Shown in pieces: positions 1-10,309 of a DNA stretch of 64,000 nucleotides. Source of the stretch: CAVTJL01 sp963828215 (GTDB lineage Bacteria > Pseudomonadota > Alphaproteobacteria > Geminicoccales > Geminicoccaceae); NCBI GenBank assembly GCA_963828215.1, contig CAWHFO010000060.1, forward strand, positions 620,001 through 684,000, written 5' to 3'. Position 1 is the first letter of the stretch. The number at the start of each line of letters is the position of its first letter. The position numbers and the translations under genes are program-made. The notes beneath the pieces are model-generated. The model saw only the letters and a list, made by a program, of their open reading frames with translations, ran no database searches and had not been told where the DNA came from.

Positions 1-30
1 GTCATCGGCTCCTCCCACCCGGACTGCGGC

Positions 31-1392
31 TCAATCCTCGGCGTAGGGGTTGGCACCGTGTCGGATCTCGAGGCGCAGCGGCACGCCTGCAAGGTCGAAC
101 GCGTCGCGCAGGCCGTTCGAGAGATAGCGGAGATAGCTCGCAGGCAGGGCGTCGACGGGCTTGTTGGCGAACAGCGCGAAGGTCGGCGGGCGGGCCGCCA
201 CCTGCGTCATGTAGCGGATCTTGATGCGCCGGTTCTGGGCCATCGGCGGCGGCTGGCGGTCGGTCGCCTGGGCCAGCCAGCGGTTGAGCTGGCCCGTCGA
301 CACCCGCTTGCGCCAGCGATCGAAGGTCTCGATGACCGCAGGCAGCAGCTTTTCGACCCCCCGGCCCGTGCGGGCCGACAGCGGCACGACGGTGATGCCC
401 TTGACCTGGGCGAGCCGGAGGGCGGCCTGCTCGGCGAGCGCCCGCAGCGCCGCTCCGCGGTCCGGGACGAGATCCCACTTGTTGGCGACGAGGACGAGTG
501 CGCGGCCCTCGTCGAGGGCGAGGTTGGCGATCGCCAGGTCCTGATGCTCGAGCGGTGCGGTGGCATCGAGGACCAGGGCCACGACGTGCGCTTCGCGGAT
601 CGCCCGCACGCTCGCCGAGGTCGAGAGCCGCTCGATGGCGGCATCGACCCGGCTGCGCCGGCGGAGGCCCGCGGTATCGACGAGCTCGACCGAGCGGCCG
701 GCGAAGGACCAGGCGATCTGCACGCTGTCCCGGGTCAGGCCGGGCTCGGGGCCGGTGAGCAGCCGGTCGCTCTCGAGCAGCCGGTTGACCAGCGACGACT
801 TGCCGACGTTCGGCCTGCCGACCACGGCGAGCTTCAGCCGATCGGGCTGGTCCGCCGCGGCCTCCCCGGCGATCTCGTCGGCGTGCTCCTGGTCCGCCGG
901 CTCCAGGATGTAGGGGCGCAGCGCCTCGAGGAGATCCGGCAGGCCGTCGCCATGCTCGCCGGAGACGGCGATCGGGGCGCCCAGGCCGAGCATCCAGGCC
1001 TCGGCCAGCCCGGTCTGGGCGGCCCGGCCCTCGGCCTTGTTCGCGAGGAGGAGGATCGGCTTCTGCGAGCGGCGCAGCAAGCCGGCGACCTCGAGGTCCA
1101 AGGGCGTCACCCCGGCCCGCGCGTCGATCAGGAAAAGACCCAGGTCGGACGCCTCGAGGCCGGCCAGGGTCTGCGCCTGCAATCGGCCCTCGAGCGTCGT
1201 CTCGGGACCGGGGTCGATGCCGGCCGTGTCGATCACCTTGAACTCGAGCTCGCCCAACTGCCCGTCGCCTTCGAGACGGTCCCTCGTGACGCCCGGCAGA
1301 TTGTGGACCAGGGCCCGCCGCCGCCCGATCAGGCGGTTGAACAGCGTCGACTTGCCGACATTGGGTCGGCCGAGGATCGCGACGGTGCGCAT
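31..1392 (-). CDS. der: Ribosome biogenesis GTPase Der (EngA)
   Basis: Essential double-Era-like GTPase that acts in 50S ribosomal subunit maturation. The 453-residue product has two G domains. The first has the P-loop GRPNVGKST at residues 8-16, DTAG and NKAE; the second, from about residue 190, has GRPNVGKSS, DTAGL and NKWD. A C-terminal KH-like domain follows (PPTFALFANKP). Length and domain order are normal for Der. It is the last gene of a leftward cluster with the BamB-like and YfgM-like genes, an order also known in enterobacteria (yfgM-bamB-der). The start is the ATG directly before RTVAILGRPN. Identification is secure. Confidence 0.97.
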   Translation of the reverse strand: MRTVAILGRPNVGKSTLFNRLIGRRRALVHNLPGVTRDRLEGDGQLGELEFKVIDTAGIDPGPETTLEGRLQAQTLAGLEASDLGLFLIDARAGVTPLDLEVAGLLRRSQKPILLLANKAEGRAAQTGLAEAWMLGLGAPIAVSGEHGDGLPDLLEALRPYILEPADQEHADEIAGEAAADQPDRLKLAVVGRPNVGKSSLVNRLLESDRLLTGPEPGLTRDSVQIAWSFAGRSVELVDTAGLRRRSRVDAAIERLSTSASVRAIREAHVVALVLDATAPLEHQDLAIANLALDEGRALVLVANKWDLVPDRGAALRALAEQAALRLAQVKGITVVPLSARTGRGVEKLLPAVIETFDRWRKRVSTGQLNRWLAQATDRQPPPMAQNRRIKIRYMTQVAARPPTFALFANKPVDALPASYLRYLSNGLRDAFDLAGVPLRLEIRHGANPYAED

Positions 1393-1404
1393 GGTGGCAC
1401 GGGC

Positions 1405-2730
1405 TCAGCGGTAGGCCAGGAGCCGGGCGTCGTCGGTCAGGACGTAGACCGTTCCGTTGGCGACAATCGGCGGGAGGCTGGTCGGGTAGCCGGGCTTGAC
1501 GCGGCCCAGGATCTGGCCGGTATAGGGCGAGACGCTGACGATGTCGCCCTTGGAGCTGACCGCGAGCAGTCGGTCGCCGGCGAGCAGCGGGCCGGCCCAG
1601 GCGGTGAGCGAGGCATTCTCCTCGTTGCCGGTGGCCCGTGCGAGGGGGCTGACCCAGCGGATGCGGCCGCCCTGGCGGAGCAGGCAGGCGATCTCGCCAC
1701 GCTCTGTGATGACGTAGATGAACTCACCGACCACCCAGGGCGTCTGCAGCGAGGTGATGCTGAGGTCCCAGACACGGTCGCCGCGCTGAAGATCGATGGC
1801 CGCCATCTCGCCGCCATTGCCGGCCACCAGCACGCGGTCCTGGTCGATGACCGGGGCACCGGTGATGTCCGTGATCGTGTCGATGGCGAGCGTGCGCCGC
1901 GGCTTGACCACCGTCTCGGACCAGACCGGTCGCCCGGAGTCGAGGAGCAGCGCGAAGACCTCGCCCGAGGAGTAGGCAACGACGCAGACCTCGCCCTGCG
2001 CCGCCGGCGGGGCGCCGCCGAGAATGCCGGCCTGCTGGAAGAGGCCGGCGTGGGTCCAGACCACCGCGCCGTCGGCGGCGTCGAGGCCGAAGAGCTGGTT
2101 GTCGGCCGTGCGCACGAGGACCCGGCCGCCGGCGATGGTCGGGGCGCTCTTGATGGGTGCCCGGATCTTCTGCCGCCAGATGGTGGCACCCTTGGCCGGA
2201 TCGAGGGCGAAGACGTCGCCGTGGTTGCGGGTGACGTAGAGGCGCCCGCCGTCGAACCCGACCCCGCCGCCGGTGAGCCGGTCGCTCTGCTTCGACGTCT
2301 CCGGCAGGACCGACCAGATCTGGTGACCGGTGCCCGCGTCGAAGGCGCCGCAGCGGCCGGCGGCATCGATCGCGTAGACGACATCGTTGGCGACGACCGG
2401 GGTGCAGAGGAGCCGCTCGCTGCCCGAGCCGCCGGATCCGATGTCCACCTGCCAGGCCGGCTTCAGGTCCCCCGCGGCGGCGAGGTGCCCCATGGCGTGG
2501 GTGGGGTTGCCGCCGACCTGCGGCCAGGCCGGATTCCGCTGCGGCGGCGGCAGGGTCACGGTCAGCGACTGGATGCGCGGATCGGCCGTCGGGCCGTCGT
2601 CCAGCAGCAGCACGGGGATGCGCTTGCCGGGCAAAGGCGGGGGCGCGTTGGAGCCGAACCACGAGTCTTCGCCGCAGCCCGCCAAGCCCAGCGCCACCGG
2701 GCCGAGCAGGAGCGATCGACGCGTCGTCAT
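1405..2730 (-). CDS. bamB: Outer membrane assembly lipoprotein BamB-like, PQQ-repeat beta-propeller
   Basis: Predicted lipoprotein subunit of the BAM outer-membrane protein insertion complex. The 441-residue product starts MTTRRSLLLGPVALGLAGCG, a twin-arginine-like lipoprotein signal with a lipobox cysteine (LAGC). The rest consists of repeated PQQ/YWTD-type blades (for example DAAGRCGAFDAGTGHQIW, LDAADGAVVW, LDSGRPVW) that form an eight-bladed propeller. The reading frame extends further upstream, but the ATG at 2730 is chosen because it gives the signal peptide and overlaps the upstream TPR gene's stop by 4 bases (ATGA). It lies immediately upstream of der. The BamB assignment rests on fold plus gene order. 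Confidence 0.88.
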   Translation of the reverse strand: MTTRRSLLLGPVALGLAGCGEDSWFGSNAPPPLPGKRIPVLLLDDGPTADPRIQSLTVTLPPPQRNPAWPQVGGNPTHAMGHLAAAGDLKPAWQVDIGSGGSGSERLLCTPVVANDVVYAIDAAGRCGAFDAGTGHQIWSVLPETSKQSDRLTGGGVGFDGGRLYVTRNHGDVFALDPAKGATIWRQKIRAPIKSAPTIAGGRVLVRTADNQLFGLDAADGAVVWTHAGLFQQAGILGGAPPAAQGEVCVVAYSSGEVFALLLDSGRPVWSETVVKPRRTLAIDTITDITGAPVIDQDRVLVAGNGGEMAAIDLQRGDRVWDLSITSLQTPWVVGEFIYVITERGEIACLLRQGGRIRWVSPLARATGNEENASLTAWAGPLLAGDRLLAVSSKGDIVSVSPYTGQILGRVKPGYPTSLPPIVANGTVYVLTDDARLLAYR

Positions 2731-3410
2731 GGTTTCGCCGTGCCGGTCGCGTCGCCGCCGATCGCCTTGAGCAGCTGCTCGGCCACACGCTTGGTCTCGG
2801 GAGGCGCCGTCGCGTCCTGCTCGACCTCCTCGAGCGCCTTCTGGGCCTGCTTCGTATCGCCGGCGCGCAGGGCCGCGGCCGCGAGCAGCATCCGCGCCGG
2901 CTGACGCCAGGGCGTGCCGTTCGCGGCCAGGGGCCCCAGCCGCCGGATCAGCTCCTCGGGGTCCGCGGTGTCGATCTCCTGCGACACGCCGAGGAGGCTC
3001 GCGAGGCTCCGGAACAGGGGGTCGACCTTGGGATCGGCGGCCAGCCCGGCCAGGGTCTCGAGCCCGCCCTTCCGGTCGCCGCCCTGGATCTGGGCCTGGG
3101 CCTGGTCGAGGCGCGCCATCGTGCCGAAGCCGGGCGAGGCGTCGGCCGCGAGCTTGCCCAGCGCCTCGGCGGCCTCGGGATAGCGCTTGTCGGCGAAGGC
3201 CTGCATCGCTCCGGCGAAGGCCAGGGCCTGCGCCTGACGCGAATGCTCCTGCCAGCGCTGCCAGCCGAAAAAGCCGGCCACCCCGAGGACGATGACCAAA
3301 GCCAGCCCGACGACCCAGGCTCCGTAGCGGCGCCACAGCGTGAGGAGTCGCTCGCGCTGCAGCTCCTCGTCGACCTCGCGGAAGAGTTCTTCGGCTTTCA
3401 AGGGACGCAC
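2727..3410 (-). CDS. YfgM-like membrane-anchored tetratricopeptide protein
   Basis: Member of the UPF0070/YfgM family, inner-membrane proteins with a periplasmic TPR-like domain linked to periplasmic chaperones and the Sec translocon. The 227-residue product has a charged N-terminus (EELFREVDEELQRERL), one transmembrane helix at about residues 25-47 (GAWVVGLALVIVLGVAGFF) and an alanine-rich helical-repeat region. The GTG at 3410 is chosen because homologues begin shortly before this charged helix and the upstream part of the open frame does not look like protein. It overlaps bamB by 4 bases, so the two are probably translationally coupled. No strong ribosome binding site is visible. Confidence 0.8.
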   Translation of the reverse strand: MRPLKAEELFREVDEELQRERLLTLWRRYGAWVVGLALVIVLGVAGFFGWQRWQEHSRQAQALAFAGAMQAFADKRYPEAAEALGKLAADASPGFGTMARLDQAQAQIQGGDRKGGLETLAGLAADPKVDPLFRSLASLLGVSQEIDTADPEELIRRLGPLAANGTPWRQPARMLLAAAALRAGDTKQAQKALEEVEQDATAPPETKRVAEQLLKAIGGDATGTAKP

Positions 3411-3558
3411 CCGATGGTGGTGGCTCGCGTTGCACCGCCGCGCGTCTGGCGAGGGGGTCGGGGCCCGGACCGCGAGTAGGTATGGGAGCAATCGGGGTTT
3501 GGCAAGGCCGAGACGCTTCTCTAACCTTTCCCTAACGATCCTCGCCGGAGGCCAGCCG

Positions 3559-4119
3559 ATGCCCCAACTCTTCATCGCCCTCGAGATGCAGGAAGTCGCG
3601 GCCGAGCTGGAGCGGCTCTGCGTCGGCCTCCCCGCGATCCGCTGGAACGACCCCGACGATTTCCACCTCACCGTGCGGTTCATCGGCGAGGTCGACCACC
3701 CGGCCTTCTACGAGATCGGCGAGGGCCTGGGCCGGATCAGCCTCCGACCCTTCGATCTCGCCCTCAAGGGGCTCGGGCTCTTCCCGCCGCGCGGCGCACC
3801 ACACACGCTCTGGGTCGGCGTGGAGGACCCGGAGGGCGGTCTGGCGACGCTGCGCCGGCGCATCGACCGGATGCTCGAGGAGATCGGCATCGAGCCCGAG
3901 CGGCGGAAGTTCACGGCCCACGTCACGCTCGGCCGGTTCCGCGAGCCGCCGCCCGAGGCCCGGCTCGCGAGCTTCCTCGCCGGCCGGGGGCTCTTCCGGA
4001 CGGCCCGCTTCCCGGTGAGCTCCTTCACGCTCTTCTCGAGCCAGCTGCGCCCCGAGGGGGCGCTCCATACGCCCGAGGCCGAGTACGACTTCGTGAGCGG
4101 CGTCGTCGAGCGCGTCTAG
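3559..4119 (+). CDS. thpR: RNA 2',3'-cyclic phosphodiesterase (ThpR/LigT family)
   Basis: 2H phosphoesterase that opens 2',3'-cyclic phosphate ends of RNA. The 186-residue product carries both catalytic HxT motifs: FHLTVRF (His36, Thr38) and FTAHVTLGRF in the C-terminal half. The start is the ATG preceded by GGAGG at 3547-3551 with a 7-base spacer; the longer open frame upstream overlaps the divergent promoter region of the YfgM-like gene. Size is typical of the family. It is monocistronic and divergent from the bam/der cluster. Confidence 0.92.
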   Translation: MPQLFIALEMQEVAAELERLCVGLPAIRWNDPDDFHLTVRFIGEVDHPAFYEIGEGLGRISLRPFDLALKGLGLFPPRGAPHTLWVGVEDPEGGLATLRRRIDRMLEEIGIEPERRKFTAHVTLGRFREPPPEARLASFLAGRGLFRTARFPVSSFTLFSSQLRPEGALHTPEAEYDFVSGVVERV

Positions 4120-4197
4120 CCTTCCGGTCCGGGACTGTTGCTCCGTGGCGTGACCTGTGATCTCGACCCGGGTGACCAGCCTCCATGGCCTCGACGG

Positions 4198-4683
4198 CTA
4201 GAGCGACGGCCGGCCCCCGTAGGCTTTCTCGAGGCCCGCGATGTCGAGCTTCACCATGCCCAGCATCGCCTTCATGACGCGGGCCGCACGCTCCCGGTCG
4301 GGGTCGCCCATCATCGCGGCCAGCACGGTCGGCACGATCTGCCAGGACACGCCGTAGCGGTCCTTGAGCCAGCCGCACTGCTCGGTCGACCCACCCTCTG
4401 ACAGCGCGGCCCAGACCCGGTCGACCTCGGCCTGATCCTCGCAGTGCACAAAGAGCGAAATGGCGTGGTTGAAGGGGTCGAGCGGCCCGGCCGCGATCGC
4501 CATGAAGGGCTGCCCGGCGAGGGTGAAGTCGACCATCGTCACCGACCCCGCCGGGCCGCTCGGCGTGTCGGCGGGGCTGGTCATGACCCGGTCGATCCGC
4601 AAGTCGGGGAAAACGGAGACATAGAACCGGGCGGCTTCCTCGGCCTCGTCGACGTACCAGAGATGCGGGACGATCTTGGACAT
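4198..4683 (-). CDS. VOC-superfamily PhnB-like protein
   Basis: 161-residue protein of the vicinal-oxygen-chelate fold, PhnB/3-demethylubiquinone-methyltransferase-like subgroup. Diagnostic features are the opening IVPHLWYVDEAEEAARFYVSVF, the central FMAIAAGPLDPFNHAISLFV, and the end CGWLKDRYGVSWQIVP. Members are small cytosolic proteins of unproven function that are often annotated as glyoxalase-like. A clear GGAGGAG lies just before the ATG. It appears to be a single-gene unit. Confidence 0.85.
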   Translation of the reverse strand: MSKIVPHLWYVDEAEEAARFYVSVFPDLRIDRVMTSPADTPSGPAGSVTMVDFTLAGQPFMAIAAGPLDPFNHAISLFVHCEDQAEVDRVWAALSEGGSTEQCGWLKDRYGVSWQIVPTVLAAMMGDPDRERAARVMKAMLGMVKLDIAGLEKAYGGRPSL

Positions 4684-4793
4684 GTCTCCTCCTCATCGGC
4701 GATGCCGTGCTGCGACTGTGGACGCATCGCCTTCGGAGGATTGACGCTGCCTCGGGCAACGTTATTCGGAGCGAAGGGCCGCCTCCCCTCTTC

Positions 4794-5354
4794 TCAGAGG
4801 GTGCTCGGCTGGGCCAGGGCCGCCAGCTCCGCCAGCGCCGCGGCCGGCGTCGGGACGAGGCGGTAGAGCCCTCGTGCCGACGGCTCGGCGAAGCCGTCGT
4901 CGATCACTTGGTCGACCAGCGCCACGTAGCGGCTCCAGAATCCCTCCGTGTCGACGAGGAGGAGCGGGCCGGCGTGGTAGCCGAGCTGGCGCAGGGTCAC
5001 GACCTCGAGCAGCTCGTCCAGCGTGCCGAGGCCGCCCGGCAGGGCGATGAAGGCGTCCGAGCCGACGATCAGCCGCGCCTTTCGCTCGAACATTGTTTCC
5101 GTGATGTGCAGCTCGGTGAGGTCGCGCTTGCCCACCTCGCGCTCCATGAGCCGCTTCGGGATGACGCCGACCACGGGCCCCTTGGCGGCGAGCGCGGCCC
5201 GGGCGACCAAGCCCATCAGGCCGATGTCGCCGCCGCCATAGACGAGGGTCCAGCCGTTCAGGGCGATGCCTCGGCCGAGCGCCTCGGCGGCCGCCCGATA
5301 GGCGGGCCGCCGCCCTTCCCGGGAGCCGCAGAAAACGCAGACGCGAAAGCTCAT
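4794..5354 (-). CDS. LOG family protein (TIGR00730), probable nucleotide 5'-monophosphate phosphoribohydrolase
   Basis: 186-residue Rossmann-fold protein with the family signature PGGLGTLDELLEVVTLRQ and the N-terminal VFCGSREGRRP. LOG proteins hydrolyse cytokinin ribotides or other nucleoside monophosphates to the free base and ribose 5-phosphate. In most bacteria the substrate is unproven, so a role in nucleotide salvage is an inference. It lies just upstream of ilvE's 3' end in the same orientation, separated by 28 bases, and may be co-transcribed with it. Confidence 0.9.
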   Translation of the reverse strand: MSFRVCVFCGSREGRRPAYRAAAEALGRGIALNGWTLVYGGGDIGLMGLVARAALAAKGPVVGVIPKRLMEREVGKRDLTELHITETMFERKARLIVGSDAFIALPGGLGTLDELLEVVTLRQLGYHAGPLLLVDTEGFWSRYVALVDQVIDDGFAEPSARGLYRLVPTPAAALAELAALAQPSTL

Positions 5355-5382
5355 GCCGTCGCCCGTCCCGACGGCGGGCGAC

Positions 5383-6267
5383 CTACTCGGCCGCCTCGGC
5401 GAGGCCGCGGGTCAGGCCGTGGAAGTCGTCCATGAGATCGCGCGTCATGGGGCCGAGCTGGAAGGAGAGGTCGTCGATCGCCCGTACCGGCGTGATCTCG
5501 GCGGCCGTGCCGGTGACGAACATCTCCTGCGTGTCCTTCAGCTCCTCGGGCATGATGTGGCGCTCGACGACCTTGATGCCGCGCGCCCGGGCGAGCTCGA
5601 TCACGGTGCGTCGGGTGATGCCGTTGAGGAAGCAGTCGGGCGTGGGCGTGTGGAGCTCGCCGTTCATGCCCAGGAACAGGTTGGCCCCGGTCGTCTCGGC
5701 CAGATAGCCCCGCCAGTCGAGCATGAGGGCATCGCCGAAGCCCTTGGCCTCGGCCGCGTGCTTGCTGATGGTGCAGATCATGTAGAGGCCGGCGGCCTTG
5801 CTGTGCACCGGGGCGGTGCTCGGCGCCGGCCGGTCGTAGATCGCCCGGGTGAGGCGGAGGTCGCTGTAGTAGGCGCCCCACTCCCAGGTCGCGATCGCCA
5901 CGTTGATCCGCGATTTCTGCGCCGAGACGCCCATCTGCTCCGAGCCGCGCCAGGCGAGCGGGCGGACATAGCAGTCCTTGAAGCCGTTCCTGGCGACCAC
6001 CGCCTCGGTCGCCGCATCGATCTCGGCCACCGTGTAGGGCACGTCGAAGCCCAGGATCTTGCCGCTGTCGATGAGCCGCTGGCTGTGCTCGGTGAGCTTG
6101 AAGACCCGGCCGCCGTAGCAGCGCTCGCCCTCGAAGACGCAGCTGCCATAGTGCAGCCCGTGCGACAATACGTGCACCCTGGCCTCGCGCCACGGCACCA
6201 TCTCGCCGTTGAGCCAGATCCAGCCGTCACGGTCGTCGTAGGGGATGAGCTGCGCCATGATGACCAT
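5383..6267 (-). CDS. ilvE: Branched-chain amino acid aminotransferase
   Basis: PLP-dependent class IV aminotransferase (294 residues) that interconverts Val, Leu and Ile with their 2-keto acids. The fold signature is clear: WLNGEMVPWREARVHVLSHGLHYG near the N-terminus, the YLAETTGANLFLGMNGEL segment, and the phosphate-binding EMFVTGTAAEITPV near the C-terminus. Two in-frame ATGs (6267 and 6258) are possible; the second begins MAQLIPYDDRDG. It is divergent from the MarR/response-regulator cluster, and the two share an intergenic region of about 110 bases. Confidence 0.95.
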   Translation of the reverse strand: MVIMAQLIPYDDRDGWIWLNGEMVPWREARVHVLSHGLHYGSCVFEGERCYGGRVFKLTEHSQRLIDSGKILGFDVPYTVAEIDAATEAVVARNGFKDCYVRPLAWRGSEQMGVSAQKSRINVAIATWEWGAYYSDLRLTRAIYDRPAPSTAPVHSKAAGLYMICTISKHAAEAKGFGDALMLDWRGYLAETTGANLFLGMNGELHTPTPDCFLNGITRRTVIELARARGIKVVERHIMPEELKDTQEMFVTGTAAEITPVRAIDDLSFQLGPMTRDLMDDFHGLTRGLAEAAE

Positions 6268-6373
6268 TCCCGCCGGTCCTAAGCCGGCAATTCACTTGGT
6301 GATTTCCAGGATTGCCGTAAGCATCATCGCCTCCCATAACTCGCAAGGCAAGTCCCGCCATCGGCGTGAGCCC

Positions 6374-6850
6374 ATGCTGTCGCGCAACCCACTCTTTCTC
6401 CGGGAGACCGAGCTCGACCGAAGCCTGGAGCTGCTGCTGCTGGCGGCGGGCCAGGCGCTCCGCTGCGGTCAGGCGATGCTCGACGAGCGCGGCCTCGCCG
6501 CCGTCGACTTCGAGATTCTCTATCTCGTCCATCGCCATCCGCGTATCGCCGCGCCCGAGCTCGGTCAGGTGCTCGGCATGGCCAAGCAGTCGCTGTCGCG
6601 CCATGTGCGCCGGCTGACCGGCATGGGTCTGCTCTGGCAGCAAGCGGTGCGCGGCGATCGCCGCAAGAAGGCGCTGCTCGCCACGGAGGCGGCCGCCGAA
6701 GTGGTCGCAGCGGTGGGCGCGCTGCACCGCCGCCATCTCCGGGACGCCTTCATGGGCACGGGCCCCGAGGCCGTGGCCGGCTTCCAGCGCGTGCTCGCCG
6801 AGCTGCTCGACGCGCCCAGCCGGCATCTGCTGGCCCGTCAGCCGGGCTAA
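6374..6850 (+). CDS. petP: MarR family regulator (PetP-like)
   Basis: 158-residue winged-helix regulator. The MarR core is visible: ERGLAAVDFEILYLVHRHP, then the helix-turn-helix PELGQVLGMAKQSLSRHVRRL and the wing RGDRRKKALLAT. The open frame extends into the ilvE promoter, so the ATG at 6374 (GTGAG 4-8 bases upstream) is preferred. It is followed 7 bases later by an OmpR-type response regulator. The MarR-response regulator pair resembles petP-petR of Rhodobacter capsulatus, which is needed for cytochrome bc1 expression there; transferring that role here is inference. Confidence 0.85.
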   Translation: MLSRNPLFLRETELDRSLELLLLAAGQALRCGQAMLDERGLAAVDFEILYLVHRHPRIAAPELGQVLGMAKQSLSRHVRRLTGMGLLWQQAVRGDRRKKALLATEAAAEVVAAVGALHRRHLRDAFMGTGPEAVAGFQRVLAELLDAPSRHLLARQPG

Positions 6851-6856
6851 CTCCCC

Positions 6857-7540
6857 GTGGACGCCGAGCGCTCGCACATCCTGATCGTCGACGACGATGC
6901 ACGGCTCCGCCAGCTGCTCGACCGCTACCTCGTGCAGAATGGCTATCTGGTGTCGACCGCGATGGATGCGACCGAGGCGCGGAGCGCGCTCGAGCACATC
7001 GAGTTCGACCTGATCGTCCTGGACGTCATGTTGCCGGATTGCGACGGCATGACGCTCACCGCCGAGCTCAGGCGCGCGACGGAGATCCCAATTCTGCTGC
7101 TCACCGCCCGAGGGGAGCCGGAGGACCGCATCCGCGGGCTCGAGGTGGGTGCCGACGACTACCTCGTGAAGCCGTTCGAGCCGCGCGAGCTGCTGCTCAG
7201 GATCGCCACGATCCTGCGCCGTGTCCAGCCGAGCCAGGAGGTCGAGCTGGTCCGGTTCGGGCCATTCTCGTTCAATGCCCGCTCGCTCGAGCTGCGGCGC
7301 GGCGAGGAGGTCATCCACCTCACGACCGGCGAGGTGTCGCTGCTGCGCATCCTGGCCGATCAGCCGGGCAAGTCGATCAGCCGGGCCGAGCTCGGCGCCC
7401 GCAGCCGGATCACCGGCTCGGACCGGGCGGTCGACGTCCAGATCGTGCGTCTCCGGCGCAAGATCGAGGACGACCCTCGCCAGCCGCGCTACCTTCTGAC
7501 GATGCGCGGCGCCGGCTACGCCCTCCGCACGGGAAGCTGA
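6857..7540 (+). CDS. petR: OmpR-family response regulator (PetR-like)
   Basis: 227-residue two-domain regulator. The receiver (about 8-120) has the acidic pocket DDD at 12-14, phosphoacceptor Asp56 (IVLDVMLPD) and conserved Lys in DDYLVKPFE. The C-terminal trans_reg_C winged helix ends with DVQIVRLRRKIEDDP and RGAGYAL. The start is GTG. It sits between the MarR gene (6-base gap) and the sensor kinase (6-base gap), forming one transcription unit. The name follows the petP-petR-type organisation. Confidence 0.93.
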   Translation: MDAERSHILIVDDDARLRQLLDRYLVQNGYLVSTAMDATEARSALEHIEFDLIVLDVMLPDCDGMTLTAELRRATEIPILLLTARGEPEDRIRGLEVGADDYLVKPFEPRELLLRIATILRRVQPSQEVELVRFGPFSFNARSLELRRGEEVIHLTTGEVSLLRILADQPGKSISRAELGARSRITGSDRAVDVQIVRLRRKIEDDPRQPRYLLTMRGAGYALRTGS

Positions 7541-7546
7541 GCGCGC

Positions 7547-8899
7547 ATGGATCCCATCCGCCGCTTCCTCAACCGGACGATCGTGCCGCGCTCGCTGTTC
7601 GTGCGCTCCCTCCTGATCGTCGTCCTGCCGCTGCTCGTCCTGCAGATCGTCTTGTCCCTGATCTTCTACAACCGTTATTGGGATACGGTGACGCGTTGGC
7701 TGGCCGCCGGCGTGGCGGGCGACGTGGCGATCTGTGTCGACCTCCTGGAGCGCGCGACGACGCCGCAGGATCGGGCGGCGGCCATCGACCTCGTCCGCCG
7801 CCACACCGACCTCAAGATCTCCTTCGAGCCCGGCGGCAAGCTGGACGCCGCGATGCGCGAGACCGGCATGGAGCCGGGCTTCCTCGCCCATATCGACAAC
7901 AAGATCATCGAGGCGTTCGCCGAGGGCCTGGCCCGGCCCTTCGCCGTCGACCTCAGGCCCGACAAGCCGGGGGGGATCGCCGTCTACGTCCAGCTCGACG
8001 ACGGGCTGCTGCGCGTGCTGGCCCCGACCAAGCGCGTGACCGCGACCACGACCGGGATCCTGCTCGCCTGGATGGTCGGGGCCTCGATCGCGCTCGCCGT
8101 CGTGGCCCTCTACTTCATGCGGCTGCAGATCCACCCCATCCGCAAGCTGGCCCAGGCCATGGAGAGCTTCGGCAAGAGCCGCGACGTCGGCGAGTTCCTG
8201 CCGCGCGGCGCCACCGAGACGCGGCGGGCGGCGCTGGCCTTCAACATGATGCGGCGGCGGATCATCCGGCACATCTCCCAGCGCACCGAGGTGCTGGCGG
8301 CGGTCAGCCACGATCTGAGGACACCCCTGACCCGCATGAAGCTCGAGCTCGAGCTGATCGGCAACGGCTCCGACCCCGTGCTCGCGGGCCTGCGGGCGGA
8401 CGTCATGGAGATGGAGGAGCTGGTCGAATCCTACCTGTCCTTCGCCCGTGGCGAGGGTCGGGAGGCGATCGAGCCGACCCCCCTCCAGCCGATCCTGGAG
8501 GCGATGCGCGAGCGGGCCGAGCGCAGCGGCGTCACGCTCGAGATCAGGACTGAGGGGCCGCTCACCGTCTCGCTCCGGCCGCTCGCCTTCCGCCGCTGTC
8601 TGGCGAACCTCGTCGACAATGCCTGCCGCTACGCGCGCTGGGTGGGCATCACCGCGACGCGGCAGGGCCACCATGTCGAGATCGCCGTCGAGGACGACGG
8701 TCCGGGCATCCCGCAGCAGCAGCGGGACGCGATTCTCCAGCCCTTCGCCCGGGTCGACCGGTCGCGCTCGCGCCAGACCGGCGGCCTCGGCCTCGGGATG
8801 ACGATCGCCCGGGACGTGATCCTCGGGCACGGCGGCGACATGGTGCTGGGCGAGTCCTCGCGCGGCGGCCTGAAGGCCCTGCTCCGCCTGCCGGAATGA
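7547..8899 (+). CDS. Sensor histidine kinase, EnvZ-like
   Basis: 450-residue membrane kinase, presumably the partner of the adjacent response regulator. Order: first transmembrane helix at about 18-40 (SLLIVVLPLLVLQIVLSLIF), periplasmic loop of about 120 residues, second helix (ILLAWMVGASIALAVVALYF), HAMP, dimerisation domain with the phospho-histidine in AAVSHDLRTPLTRMK, then the ATPase domain with N box NLVDNACRYA, G1 EDDGPGIP and G2 TGGLGLGMTI. All catalytic boxes are intact. The short periplasmic sensor shows no recognisable ligand-binding fold. Confidence 0.94.
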   Translation: MDPIRRFLNRTIVPRSLFVRSLLIVVLPLLVLQIVLSLIFYNRYWDTVTRWLAAGVAGDVAICVDLLERATTPQDRAAAIDLVRRHTDLKISFEPGGKLDAAMRETGMEPGFLAHIDNKIIEAFAEGLARPFAVDLRPDKPGGIAVYVQLDDGLLRVLAPTKRVTATTTGILLAWMVGASIALAVVALYFMRLQIHPIRKLAQAMESFGKSRDVGEFLPRGATETRRAALAFNMMRRRIIRHISQRTEVLAAVSHDLRTPLTRMKLELELIGNGSDPVLAGLRADVMEMEELVESYLSFARGEGREAIEPTPLQPILEAMRERAERSGVTLEIRTEGPLTVSLRPLAFRRCLANLVDNACRYARWVGITATRQGHHVEIAVEDDGPGIPQQQRDAILQPFARVDRSRSRQTGGLGLGMTIARDVILGHGGDMVLGESSRGGLKALLRLPE

Positions 8900-8936
8900 G
8901 CGGGCGCTGGGGATCGTGGGCAAGCCCGGCGGCGGG

Positions 8937-10262
<1,326 letters not shown>

Positions 10263-10309
10263 GGCTCAGCCGGCTCCTGGCCCGGCCGCGGCGGCCCCGC
10301 CGCGCGGCG

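Noticed and set aside
58..2904. A 948-codon plus-strand open frame opposite der/bamB, and similar very long frames throughout (for example 6227-8923 minus, 8916-10928 plus)
   Set aside because: In GC-rich DNA the antisense of real genes is stop-poor. These translations are low-complexity Arg/Ala/Gly/Asp sequence with no domains, and the opposite strand holds clear conserved proteins.
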